Origin: a virus
IMG/VR virus record: IMGVR_UViG_3300044837_000077
Location: 1 to 64,000 of that record
Direction: 5' to 3' (one strand)
Length of the DNA: 64,000 nucleotides
The notes beneath the pieces were generated by a model that was not told the DNA's origin, searched no databases, and was given only the letters and a program-made list of their open reading frames with translations. Position numbers and translations under genes: made by a program. The stretch's first letter is position 1. The number at the start of each line of letters is the position of its first letter. Positions 1-8,255 of the stretch are shown piece by piece.

Positions 1-28
1 GCCATTCGCACTTCTTTTTTGCACTGCA

Positions 29-415
29 ATGAAGAGGCTGCCCCACCGAAAATCGCCGAAACAGCGCTCGAGCGCGACGATTACGACGCAAAAGGCTGAC
101 GCAGATCCCCGTAGCCGGCTGACTGAATACCTGTTGAGCGTCATGGAGGACCCGAAGGCCGACCCAAAGCGCAGAGATGAGATGGCGGCCCATCTATCGA
201 AGGTCATGGCGTCTGCACAGCCGCGCGCTGGCCGACCGCCGGCCGCGCCGCGCGAGCCCGCGCAACCTCGTGTGTCGACCTACGTCAGTAAGAAGCGGCA
301 AGCCGAAACGCAGTCCAAGACAGCGCAGAAGAACTCCCCGTGGGACGGGCTCATCAACGGAAGTGCGCACCCGCCGTCGAACGGTCACGGCATTACCGAC
401 GAGGACGAGGCGTGA
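29..415 (+). CDS. terS: Terminase small subunit (putative)
   Basis: A 128-residue basic protein directly upstream of the large terminase. Small subunits bind the packaging site and recruit the large subunit during DNA packaging. Residues about 32-58 contain YLLSVMEDPKADPKRRDEMA, which resembles the 'MNDP..D..RRD.MA' helix of many phage small terminase subunits. The rest is Pro/Ala/Arg-rich and low in complexity. The stop overlaps the GTG of terL (GTGA), so the two are probably translationally coupled. The ATG lies 28 bases from the window edge with no clear ribosome site, so a start further upstream cannot be excluded. Confidence 0.7.
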   Translation: MKRLPHRKSPKQRSSATITTQKADADPRSRLTEYLLSVMEDPKADPKRRDEMAAHLSKVMASAQPRAGRPPAAPREPAQPRVSTYVSKKRQAETQSKTAQKNSPWDGLINGSAHPPSNGHGITDEDEA

Positions 416-3252
416 GCCGCGCCGCCCCTACAGTCCAGCGACGCTCGAAGCGGACGGCCAAGGTCGTATGCCCGCCGGCGGGCCCGACCGTCGACTTCTC
501 GACGATCTTGGATCTGTCGTGTCGGGACTGGGAGACGCGAATCCGTCAAGGCGCGTCATTGATGCCGCATGGGCTACGGCTCGACGCGGCGCGCTCTGAA
601 CGGGCGCGTCGCATGTTCGACCTACTGAAACTCCCCGACGTGACGGGAACCCCGACGTTCGGCGAGGTGGGCGGCGAGTGGTTCAAAGAGATCGTCGGCG
701 CCGTGTTCGGTACGTGGAACGGGGTGACGCGGGCGGTCAACGAGTTCTTCGTCATGGTGTCGAAAAAGAACTCCAAGGCGCTTGCGTTGGACACAATGGT
801 GGCGACGCCTGCGGGATTTACGACGATGGGCAGGCTCGCGATCGGCGATTGCGTCCTGGACGCCGATGGCATCCCGACGACGGTCACAGAGAAGAGCCCG
901 GTGTTCATTGGGCGCCGGTGCTTTGAGGTGGAGTTCAGCACGGGCGAGCGCGTGGTCTGCGACGCGGAGCACTTGTGGGTGACCGATGCGCATATCGATC
1001 GCGGCCGCAGCCGGAGCGACCGCAAAGTCGCTTATCCGTCTGTCAAGACTACCGAAGAGATTGCGCGCACGCTCTACGTCAAGAGCGGTAGCTTCACGAT
1101 CACAAACCACCGCACTCGCCTATGCAGTAGCCTGGATTTACCCGCAGTCTCGCTGCCCATCCCACCGTATGTGCTAGGCGCATGGCTTGGAGATGGCCAC
1201 GCGGCCTGCGCAAGAATCACATCAAGCAGGGAAGATGCCGAGCATCTCATTCAACAGATCACCGCATGTGGCCATTCCGCCGCAATAAAGGGATTCGACT
1301 CACGGTCCAATGCAGCGCGCATTTCAATTGGAGAACCGGGCGATCGCTCTGCGCATCTACCATACCGATTTAGGTCCGCCGCCATTAAGCTTAGGGTGCT
1401 CGGGAACAAGCACATCCCAGGGCAGTACCTACGATCGTCGCGCGCACAGCGACTGGATCTGCTACGCGGACTGATGGACACCGATGGATCGATCTCGATC
1501 AAAGGGCAGGCTTCGTATACAACGACGTCGCCGGCGCTGCGCGACGGTGTACTCGAACTGATAAATTCGCTGGGATTTAAGGCTAGTTTCTCTGAGCATC
1601 GCGCCATACTCAATGGCACTGACCACGGTCCCGTATGGAATGTGCAGTTCTGGCCGTTTGACGACGTTCCTGTTTTCACGATCCCAAGGAAGCTCGCGCG
1701 ACAGCGAACGAGCGTCGCCCGCAACGCGGCACGATCGAGGACTCGACAGATCGTCGCCGTCCGTGATATCGCCAGCGTACCGACCCAGTGCATCTCGGTG
1801 GCGAGTCAGACGCGGCAGTACCTCGTCACCCGCTCGTTCGTCCCGACGCACAACACGACCAACGCTGCCGGCATCATGGTGACGGCGATGATGGCGAGCG
1901 AACGGCCGCGGGCCGAGTTTCTGCTGATCGCACCGACGCAGCAGGTGGCGGAACTCGCGTTCAGCCAAGCGCTGGGCATGATCGAGGCGGATCCGGTCCT
2001 GCGCAAGATGTGCCAAATCAAGGACTACCAGAAGTTCATTCGGTTTCGTCCGACGGGTGCGTCGCTCAAGATCAAGAGCTTCGATCCGGCGGTGCTCACA
2101 GGTTCCAAGCCGGCCGGCGTGCTGCTCGACGAACTCCATGTCATTGCGGAGCACGCCAACGCCGACCGCGTCTTGGGGCAGCTGCGCGGCGGGTTGATCA
2201 GCAGCCCCGAGGCCTTCCTGATCACCATTACGACGCAATCCGAGCGCGTGCCCGTCGGCGTCTTTCGCACGGAGCTACAGAAGGCCCGCAAGGTTCGCGA
2301 CGGCGAGGTGAAACTCAAACTGCTGCCCATCCTGTACGAGTTCCCGGTCTCGATGGTCCAGGACGACTCATGGCGCGATTCGAAGAACTGGTGGATGGTC
2401 AACCCCAACAAAGATCGCAGCGTGACGATCCCTCGGCTTGTCGAGGACTATGAGAACGCGCGCTCGACCGGGGAAGAGGAACTGCGCCGCTGGGCGAGCC
2501 AGCACCTGAACATCGAGATCGGCCTGGCGCTGCACACCGATCACTGGGTCGGCGCACGCTTCTGGCAGAAGGGAGCGGTGCCGATGGACTTGGGTACGTT
2601 GCTCGAGCGATCCGAGACGGTCACGGTAGGGATCGACGGCGGCGGGTTGGACGATATGTTGGCGTTGACCGTATGTGGAAGGGACAAGGACACGCAGCGG
2701 TGGGTCGGCTGGACACGGGCCTGGATCCACGAGATTGCCATGGAGCGGCGCAAGAAGGACGCGCAGATCTACAAGGATTTCGCGCGCGACGGCGACCTCA
2801 TCATCGTCAAGAACATTGGCGATGACGTGACGGACTTAGGCGACGTCGTCGAGCAAATCGTCGACAGCGGCAAACTCGCCAAGGTTGGGATCGATCAGTC
2901 AGGGATCGGCAGCATCATCGATGAGTTGGTCTCCCGCGGTGTGCGCGGGCCCGACGACAAGGACTGCCAGATCGTCGGCATCCCTCAAGGCTGGCGCTTG
3001 ACGGCGGCAATCAAGACGGTCGAGCGCAAGCTCGCCGACGGTACGCTCACGCAGGCGATGCAACCCTTGACGCGCTGGTGCGCCGAGAACGCGCGCGTCG
3101 AGCCGCGCGGCAACGCGATCATCATCACGAAGCAGGCGTCGGGCTACGCAAAGATCGACCCCTTGATGTCGACGTTCAACGCGATCGAACTGATGTCGCG
3201 AAACCCCGCCCCGCAGAAGAAGTACGCAATGTTTTTTGTGGGAGGCGAGTGA
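412..3252 (+). CDS. terL: Terminase large subunit containing an intein
   Basis: DNA-packaging motor ATPase and nuclease. The precursor is 946 residues; removing the 359-residue intein leaves a 587-residue extein, normal for HK97/lambda-like TerL. The GTG at 412 was chosen because it follows a GAGG ribosome site and overlaps the terS stop. Joined exteins read SKKNSK-TTNAAGIMVTAM, the deviant Walker A of terminases, so the intein sits inside the ATP-binding loop. Walker B is GVLLDELHVI. The C-terminal RNase H-like nuclease starts at VGIDGGGLDDMLALTV, followed by a conserved DQSGIG segment. Packaging should depend on correct splicing. Family assignment is firm; nuclease residues are inferred by position. 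Confidence 0.95.
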   Translation: MSRAAPTVQRRSKRTAKVVCPPAGPTVDFSTILDLSCRDWETRIRQGASLMPHGLRLDAARSERARRMFDLLKLPDVTGTPTFGEVGGEWFKEIVGAVFGTWNGVTRAVNEFFVMVSKKNSKALALDTMVATPAGFTTMGRLAIGDCVLDADGIPTTVTEKSPVFIGRRCFEVEFSTGERVVCDAEHLWVTDAHIDRGRSRSDRKVAYPSVKTTEEIARTLYVKSGSFTITNHRTRLCSSLDLPAVSLPIPPYVLGAWLGDGHAACARITSSREDAEHLIQQITACGHSAAIKGFDSRSNAARISIGEPGDRSAHLPYRFRSAAIKLRVLGNKHIPGQYLRSSRAQRLDLLRGLMDTDGSISIKGQASYTTTSPALRDGVLELINSLGFKASFSEHRAILNGTDHGPVWNVQFWPFDDVPVFTIPRKLARQRTSVARNAARSRTRQIVAVRDIASVPTQCISVASQTRQYLVTRSFVPTHNTTNAAGIMVTAMMASERPRAEFLLIAPTQQVAELAFSQALGMIEADPVLRKMCQIKDYQKFIRFRPTGASLKIKSFDPAVLTGSKPAGVLLDELHVIAEHANADRVLGQLRGGLISSPEAFLITITTQSERVPVGVFRTELQKARKVRDGEVKLKLLPILYEFPVSMVQDDSWRDSKNWWMVNPNKDRSVTIPRLVEDYENARSTGEEELRRWASQHLNIEIGLALHTDHWVGARFWQKGAVPMDLGTLLERSETVTVGIDGGGLDDMLALTVCGRDKDTQRWVGWTRAWIHEIAMERRKKDAQIYKDFARDGDLIIVKNIGDDVTDLGDVVEQIVDSGKLAKVGIDQSGIGSIIDELVSRGVRGPDDKDCQIVGIPQGWRLTAAIKTVERKLADGTLTQAMQPLTRWCAENARVEPRGNAIIITKQASGYAKIDPLMSTFNAIELMSRNPAPQKKYAMFFVGGE
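778..1854 (+). other. Class 3-type intein with LAGLIDADG endonuclease
   Basis: Intein of 359 residues from Ala1 (ALALDTMVATPAGF) to the C-terminal THN, followed by Thr+1 of the C-extein. There is no Cys or Ser at position 1. The Trp-Cys-Thr set that marks class 3 inteins is present: Trp67 in EHLWVT (block B), Cys338 in TQCISV (block F) and Thr357 in VPTHN (block G). Class 3 inteins start splicing by attack of the block F Cys. A central LAGLIDADG homing endonuclease has two dodecapeptide-like motifs, LGAWLGDGHAA and LRGLMDTDGSIS. All motifs are intact and there is no frameshift, so splicing and homing look functional. Confidence 0.92.
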
Positions 3253-3464
3253 TGACGATGATACGCCAAATGCTCCCGCTGACTTACGGGCAGGCGCTCA
3301 CGCTGTTTCGCTATGCCGGTATCGGAAAGTGGCGTGTTCAAATTGGGAGCAGCGGCCCGCAGCGCTATCTAGGCGATTTCGATAGTAAGGAAGCCGCGGT
3401 CAGAGTAGCAACGCTTGCAAAAAGGGATCTTGGATTCCATCCGAATCACGGTGGCGACCGGTGA
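3252..3464 (+). CDS. Mini AP2-domain protein, HNH-deleted homing endonuclease remnant
   Basis: A 70-residue protein whose ATG overlaps the terL stop (TGATG). Residues about 10-22 (LTYGQALTLFRYA) match the start of the HNH-AP2 protein at 7240 (MTYEKARELFRYD). Residues about 24-70 (KWRVQIG...YLGDFDSKEAA...LGFHPNHG) match that protein's C-terminal AP2-like DNA-binding domain, including the shared ending LGFHPNHG. The central HNH catalytic segment is absent. It could be a decayed homing endonuclease or a short DNA-binding protein kept for another role. It is in frame and coupled to terL. Confidence 0.7.
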   Translation: MTMIRQMLPLTYGQALTLFRYAGIGKWRVQIGSSGPQRYLGDFDSKEAAVRVATLAKRDLGFHPNHGGDR

Positions 3465-4057
3465 TCCTCGCTGCGTCCATCAACGGTTCTGCCCTCGCTG
3501 ACGTCCTGAGCTTAATCGGGCCGAGCGCGGTGCTTAAAATCCACGCTGGCCCCATTCCCACTGACTGTGAGACGGCGTCGGGCGCATTGCTCGCGCGGAT
3601 CGCGCTGCCGAGCGTTTGGCTGACCGCTGGTGGTTCGAAAGTGGGCGAGTGGCGCGAGGTCAACGCCGACGGGACGGGCATCGCCAGTTATTTCAGGATC
3701 TACACCGCCAACGAGGCGACGTGCGGGCTTCAGGGCGTCATCGGCGCCGAGCTTCGGCTCGACGGGACGAGCTTCGTCGCGGGAGAGGACTTCACCGTCT
3801 CACGCTTCAGGCTAACGGACCGTGGGGGCGGGATGATCACGTGTGAGGCGCACGGCCAGTCGCTGTTCCGTCGCCTGATCCGGGAGATGTGTCGCGAGTC
3901 GGGCGGCACCCACGGTCTCGTGCGGTACCGGACACTGCTGCGAGACCTGAAGACGGCCCAGTCGATCCCGGCGAGCCGCGCTGGCAGCCTGTTGCTCGAG
4001 CGGGGCGGCGTGCTGACGACCGAGTCGGGCGTACCGTTTCAGCTGGAGGGCGCGTGA
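3461..4057 (+). CDS. Phage structural-region protein, unknown function
   Basis: A 198-residue protein with a GTG start overlapping the previous stop (GTGA). The N-terminal 130 residues (SAVLKIHAGPIPTDCETASG..LLARI..IASYFRIY, then a 'GEDFTVSRFRLTDRGG' ending) resemble a family of small phage virion-region proteins found beside capsid and fibre genes. I cannot assign a biochemical role. The C-terminus ends in LLLERGGVLTTESGVPFQLE, a strand-like repeat common in fibre-linked phage proteins. It overlaps the next gene by 4 bases and belongs to the late operon. Confidence 0.6.
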   Translation: MILAASINGSALADVLSLIGPSAVLKIHAGPIPTDCETASGALLARIALPSVWLTAGGSKVGEWREVNADGTGIASYFRIYTANEATCGLQGVIGAELRLDGTSFVAGEDFTVSRFRLTDRGGGMITCEAHGQSLFRRLIREMCRESGGTHGLVRYRTLLRDLKTAQSIPASRAGSLLLERGGVLTTESGVPFQLEGA

Positions 4058-4401
4058 GCGACGACTCCACCATCACAGGCCTCCAGAGCCGCCCGTCGAT
4101 CGCCGGGAACGAGAAGATCCCCTGCGCCTACGGCGACGACAACTGGGCGCTGACGCCCAACCAATTGCGGTCGTTCATCGGTACCGGTGGCGTCGGCAGC
4201 GGCTCGGACGTCGCCTTCGTCTTCGATCAAATGTCGGCGAGCGCGACGTGGTTGATCGCACATGGTCTGGGCAAGTACCCGTCGGTAACGATTGTCGACA
4301 GTTCGGGCGCCACGGTCGAGGGCGCCGTCGATTACGTGGACGCCAATTCGCTCACCGTCTCCTTCTCGGCCGCCTTCGCCGGTACGGCGTACCTCAACTA
4401 A
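4054..4401 (+). CDS. Small fibre-like virion protein
   Basis: A 115-residue protein with a GTG start in a GTGA overlap. The C-terminal half (SATWLIAHGLGKYPSVTIVD, then a VDANSLTVSFSAAFAGTAYLN ending) has the pattern 'W.i.HnLG.yPsVtivDs.G....v.y.d.nt..v.Fs..fsG.ayl' that recurs in phage fibre and tail-associated proteins. The 4417 gene has a related stretch near its end (ITHNLGTLDVTAALYN), suggesting the two proteins share a fold or assemble together. An unusual place for such genes is between terminase and the head protease. Confidence 0.6.
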   Translation: MSDDSTITGLQSRPSIAGNEKIPCAYGDDNWALTPNQLRSFIGTGGVGSGSDVAFVFDQMSASATWLIAHGLGKYPSVTIVDSSGATVEGAVDYVDANSLTVSFSAAFAGTAYLN

Positions 4402-4416
4402 CCGACAGGACTCACC

Positions 4417-5574
4417 ATGGCAGCACGCAAAATCCTGGTTCCCCTGGACCTGACGAAGAACGAGATCCAGAACGCGGTCATCCAGAATCTCGCGTCGGCG
4501 CCGAGTAGCCCGAGTGAGGGCCAGGTGTACTGGGACACGGTCGGCCATCGACAGTACTTTTGGAACGCGAACGCCTCCGCGTGGCAGAACAAGGGGACGG
4601 ACTCTGACCTGTTGCAAGGGCAGAACAGCGCCTATCACCTGAATCGAGCGAATCACACCGGGACGCAGACGGCGTCGACGGTTTCTGACCTCGCGACGGT
4701 CGTGAAAGCCTACACGCTGGACGCGTTCGCCGCCCCTGCGGGCGACGTCACTCTCAACGGGCACAAGCTGACGAATGGGGCCACGCCCACCGCGGCGACC
4801 GACTTCGTCATCAAGTCGTACGTCGACGCACTGGCACAGGGCCTGACGCCCAAGCCCACTGCGCAGGTCGCGACCGCCGCGGCGCTGCCGTCGAACGTCT
4901 ACGCTAACGGTACCGCCGGCGTGGGCGCCACGCTCACCGCGTCGGCCAACGGCGTGCTCACCGTCGATAGTTACGTGGTCTTGCTCAATGACCTGGTGCT
5001 CGTCAGGAACGAGGTCGCACAGGCGAACAACGGCCTATACCAGGTAACAACGCTGGGGACCGGTTCTGTCAAGTACGTGCTGACGCGCCATCCGGACATG
5101 GACTCTGCCGCCGAGTTCAACGGCTCGTTCGTGCCGGTCGAGAGCAACGGTACGGCGACAGCGAACTCTCTATGGCTATGTAACAGCATAGTCGCGACGG
5201 TAGGTACGACAGCAGTCGCGTTCACGCAGCTCAACTCGCCGACGAGTCTCACGCAGGGTAACGGCATATCGATATCGGCGAACGTCGTCTCCGTTGTCGC
5301 CGATACCGGCATTACGGTATCAGGTTCCGGTGTCAAGCTCGATACCACGATCGCGGTGCGCAAGTACGCGGTGGATGTGGGCGATGCGTCGAGCACGTCG
5401 ATCGTCATCACGCACAATCTAGGAACGCTCGATGTGACGGCGGCTCTCTACAACAAGAGCACCCCATTCTCGGAAGCCGACTGCGACGTGCAGCACACCA
5501 GCACCAATACGATCACGCTGGTGTTCGCGGTTGCGCCCACGGCCGCTCAGTACCGCGTCGTGGTGCATGGATGA
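4417..5574 (+). CDS. Fibre/appendage protein (putative)
   Basis: A 385-residue protein starting at ATG after AGGACTCACC. The N-terminus (MAARKILVPLDLTKNEIQNA, then SPSEGQVYWDT..HRQYFW) and the following NHTGTQTASTVSDL segment are typical of phage tail and head fibre proteins. The centre is Thr/Ser/Ala-rich with beta-strand character (VVLLNDLVLVRNEVAQANNG), as in trimeric fibres. The end carries the IVITHNLGTLDVT motif shared with the preceding gene. Host recognition or head-fibre function is inferred from composition and neighbours only. Confidence 0.65.
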   Translation: MAARKILVPLDLTKNEIQNAVIQNLASAPSSPSEGQVYWDTVGHRQYFWNANASAWQNKGTDSDLLQGQNSAYHLNRANHTGTQTASTVSDLATVVKAYTLDAFAAPAGDVTLNGHKLTNGATPTAATDFVIKSYVDALAQGLTPKPTAQVATAAALPSNVYANGTAGVGATLTASANGVLTVDSYVVLLNDLVLVRNEVAQANNGLYQVTTLGTGSVKYVLTRHPDMDSAAEFNGSFVPVESNGTATANSLWLCNSIVATVGTTAVAFTQLNSPTSLTQGNGISISANVVSVVADTGITVSGSGVKLDTTIAVRKYAVDVGDASSTSIVITHNLGTLDVTAALYNKSTPFSEADCDVQHTSTNTITLVFAVAPTAAQYRVVVHG

Positions 5575-6215
5575 CCCGCTTAGCTCTCGACGGATTGGGA
5601 TTCCCGGTAGTGACCACACTGCCGGCCGCCGCGTCGAACAGCGGTGTGATCCTGCAAGGTCCCAATGGCATCTTGTTTTTCAGCAACGGCACGACATGGA
5701 TACCGCTCAATCAGCAGTTTCCCTCATCCGCGATCAGTGCGTCCTCGGGATCGATTGTGTCCTCGGAAACCTATGTCTCCGCAGCGTTTCAGATTCCGGC
5801 CAACTCGCTCGCCGTCAAGATGGTGTTTCGGATCAAGGCCTATGGGGTCGCTACCTCGTCCTCGGCTAAGTCGGCAACGTTCAATGTTCGCATGGGCACG
5901 GCAGGGACGACCTCCGACACACTCGTGCTGGCGCTCGCGGCCACGTCGGCCACGTCGGGAACCTCCATCCCGTTCGAGTTCGAGGCGCTGGTCACGGTCC
6001 AGGCGCTGACCTCGAGCGGCAAGGCGGTGGCTGCAGCAAGGCTCATCAACAATGGCATCACGGGAATCAGCTCGGTTGCGACCGTGGTGGCGGGTGCCGG
6101 CGTGCAGGCGACCATCAATACGACCGTCGCACTCTTTTTAGGGCTCTCCTATACCTCGGCGGCGTCCGGGGCGAGCGTGATCTTCAACCAGGTCACGGTG
6201 GAGCAGGTCGAATGA
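5571..6215 (+). CDS. Beta-rich virion protein, unknown
   Basis: A 214-residue protein overlapping the end of the 4417 gene (ATGA). It has a short N-terminal region (PNGILFFSNGTTWIPLN) followed by a long Ala/Ser/Thr-rich beta-like stretch with alternating hydrophobic residues. No cysteine or catalytic motif stands out. Coupling to the two preceding fibre-like genes suggests a shared appendage. It overlaps the protease gene by 4 bases. Confidence 0.55.
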   Translation: MTRLALDGLGFPVVTTLPAAASNSGVILQGPNGILFFSNGTTWIPLNQQFPSSAISASSGSIVSSETYVSAAFQIPANSLAVKMVFRIKAYGVATSSSAKSATFNVRMGTAGTTSDTLVLALAATSATSGTSIPFEFEALVTVQALTSSGKAVAAARLINNGITGISSVATVVAGAGVQATINTTVALFLGLSYTSAASGASVIFNQVTVEQVE

Positions 6216-7243
6216 CGAACCTATCCGGTAAGGAGTGTGATCAGATGCTTATTCTCAAGACGGTAGTGAGCGCCAAAGGCGAGGCTTTCGCCATGGACCA
6301 GATAGCGGCCGGCAAGGTCAACAAGTCGAGCGACTGGTCTTTCACAGACGACGACAGCGATGCCCTGCTGGGCGATGACGCGGACTGGTCAAGTTACTCG
6401 AACTGGTTCTTGGGCTCAGAACCCGGCGCCGATCCCGAGACAAAGGCCTATCACACGTACCCGACTGGCAAGGACGGCGTCGTACACCGGTCGGCTCTCG
6501 TCGAAGCCCGATCGCAGGCCGCGCAAAATGACGACGGCGCAATCTTCGGTGCTGCGGGTCGGTTGATGGACGCGATCGACGGAGGCAAGAGCTACAGCGG
6601 TGCGAAGGCATTGCCGATGAGGCAGCAGGCATGGTCAAAGTTCGATCTTAAGGCCATGACGGAGACCGACACGCACTACGAACTCTCAGGCATCGCGACT
6701 ACGCCGACGCCAGATCGCATGCAGGACATCGTCGAGCCTATGGGGTGCGATTACGAGGTGCCGATCCCACTGCTGTGGCAGCACGACTCCGACCAGCCTG
6801 TCGGCGAGGTGTTCGACGCGAAGCCAGGACCCAAGGGCATCCCCGTGCAGTTTCGCATCCCGAAGTTCTCGATTCCCGGCCTGTTGAAGGACCGGCTCGA
6901 CCTAGCGATCCAGAGCATCACGCTCAAACTCGTGCGCGGCCTGTCGATCGGCTTCGCGCCCGTCGAGTACTCGTACATGGAAGAGACCGGCGGCTACCGG
7001 TTTATCAAGTGGCTGTGGCTCGAGCTGTCGTGCGTGACCATTCCGGCGAATGCCGAGGCGACGATCGACGTCATCAAGAGCATGGACATCCGCAAGGCGA
7101 CGCCCGTCGTACGGCTGAGCCGCAAGTCGCTGATGGTGACGACATCTGCGCCCGAGGCGCGCCGCAAACACCAGGACTGGTGCGATACGTCCTCAGAATC
7201 GGTCGACGAGATCCTTGCAGAGCGCGAGCGGATGCTGCGATGA
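6212..7243 (+). CDS. HK97-type prohead protease with N-terminal extension
   Basis: Maturation protease (peptidase U35) that cleaves capsid delta domains inside the prohead. Residues about 145-290 form the protease. PLLWQHDSDQPVGEV has the expected catalytic His, LVRGLSIGFAPVEY the Ser segment, and WLELSCVTIPANAEA the usual closing motif. Ahead of it lies about 130 residues (SSDWSFTDDDSDALLGDDAD..WFLG..ETKAYHTYP, then GRLMDAIDGG) that recurs in phage protein N-termini but is not part of the minimal protease. The protein is 343 residues, longer than the usual roughly 200. It sits before the capsid gene, as expected. ATGA overlaps occur on both sides. Confidence 0.88.
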   Translation: MTNLSGKECDQMLILKTVVSAKGEAFAMDQIAAGKVNKSSDWSFTDDDSDALLGDDADWSSYSNWFLGSEPGADPETKAYHTYPTGKDGVVHRSALVEARSQAAQNDDGAIFGAAGRLMDAIDGGKSYSGAKALPMRQQAWSKFDLKAMTETDTHYELSGIATTPTPDRMQDIVEPMGCDYEVPIPLLWQHDSDQPVGEVFDAKPGPKGIPVQFRIPKFSIPGLLKDRLDLAIQSITLKLVRGLSIGFAPVEYSYMEETGGYRFIKWLWLELSCVTIPANAEATIDVIKSMDIRKATPVVRLSRKSLMVTTSAPEARRKHQDWCDTSSESVDEILAERERMLR

Positions 7244-7770
7244 CCGAGCGCGCTGGAATGACCTACGAGAAAGCAAGGGAGTTGTTTCGGTACGATCCAA
7301 TATCGGGGAAGCTCTACTGGAAAGTTAGATCGGCGCACTGCGTGAAGATAGGGGACGAAGTCGGGGCTGTTGTTCGATACGGCGCGCGCCGGTATAGGCA
7401 ATGCAACGTCGGAAATAGGCGTCTTCTTGTGCATCGGATCATTTGGTTATTGATATATGGAAGATGGCCAGAGAACGATATCGACCACGAAGACCATGAT
7501 GGGTTGAATAATCGCCGCGTCAATTTAAGGGATGTTGAGCGTCCGATTGGCAACAGAAATCTATCTTTACGTAGCGATAATACTAGTGGTTATCCAGGTG
7601 TTCATTGGTGTAATACCAAGAGCCGATGGACGGCTCGCGCGAAGATCGGCGGAAAGATTACCCATTTGGGTCTGTTTGTAAAGAAGAAGGCCGCTATTGA
7701 AGCATCGAAGCTCTCCCATGAGCAGTTGGGATTTCATCCTAACCACGGTAAGCAGAGAAAGTTGGCTTAG
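7240..7770 (+). CDS. HNH homing endonuclease with C-terminal AP2 domain
   Basis: A 176-residue free-standing homing endonuclease. LVHRIIWLLIYGRWPENDIDHEDHDGLNNRRVNL contains the HNH core (His, then IDHEDHDG, then N..VNLR); quoted in pieces, the key residues are H in VHRIIW, D-H in DIDHEDHDG and N in GLNNRRVNLR. NTSGYPGVHWCNTKSRWTAR starts the AP2 DNA-binding domain, ending LGFHPNHGKQRK. The gene is visibly more AT-rich than its neighbours, with many TTA/ATA codons, consistent with recent insertion. The ATG at 7240 overlaps the protease stop; ATG 7258 is an alternative. Confidence 0.9.
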   Translation: MTERAGMTYEKARELFRYDPISGKLYWKVRSAHCVKIGDEVGAVVRYGARRYRQCNVGNRRLLVHRIIWLLIYGRWPENDIDHEDHDGLNNRRVNLRDVERPIGNRNLSLRSDNTSGYPGVHWCNTKSRWTARAKIGGKITHLGLFVKKKAAIEASKLSHEQLGFHPNHGKQRKLA

Positions 7771-7772
7771 CC

Positions 7773-8156
7773 ATGGAGCGTTACGCAGTTACGGACTCAA
7801 GAATTTTTCTTGAGCTAGACGACAAGGACCCGGAGGCAAGGTCCGACTACGAGATTGACTTCGCGGCCCTCATTGACGCCGGCTACGAGCTGACGGGCAC
7901 GCCCATGGTCGAGATCGAGTCTGCCGGAAACGGCGAAAGCCCTGTCGAACTATCGTCAGCGGACGAGACGCTTTCAGCTCCTAGCGGCTCGCAAGGTTCG
8001 CCACCGCTCGCAACGGCGGTGTCGTTCTGGCTTGAGGGCGGGACGAGCGGAGTCAGGTATCAGGGAAAGATCAAGTGTGAGACGACCGGATCCGGTTCGC
8101 CAGCGCCAGTAAAGACGCTGGTGAAACGGTTCTACATCGTAGCGAGATTGACGTGA
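7773..8156 (+). CDS. Phage protein near capsid gene (phage_TTP-like small protein)
   Basis: A 127-residue protein beginning two bases after the HNH stop. The segment ELDDKDPEARSDYEIDFAAL..LTGTPMVEIES followed by an FWLEGGTSGVRYQGKIKCET beta segment matches a common phage pattern ('DP.e..dY.iDw...L..Gdti..s....') seen beside head genes. These proteins are thought to be virion components, but no function is established that I can name. It ends 99 bases before the capsid start. Confidence 0.6.
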   Translation: MERYAVTDSRIFLELDDKDPEARSDYEIDFAALIDAGYELTGTPMVEIESAGNGESPVELSSADETLSAPSGSQGSPPLATAVSFWLEGGTSGVRYQGKIKCETTGSGSPAPVKTLVKRFYIVARLT

Positions 8157-8255
8157 TGGACGGATGGCGAGTTTGCCTCGTTGGGCAACCAGGACTCGGA
8201 TTACGTCGTGGCATTTCCCAGTCGGGATCAATGTTCGACACCAACAGAGGCAGAC

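Noticed and set aside
340-411. Upstream extension of terL to GTG 340
   Set aside because: It would run through terS in another frame. GTG 412 has the ribosome site and the usual overlap.
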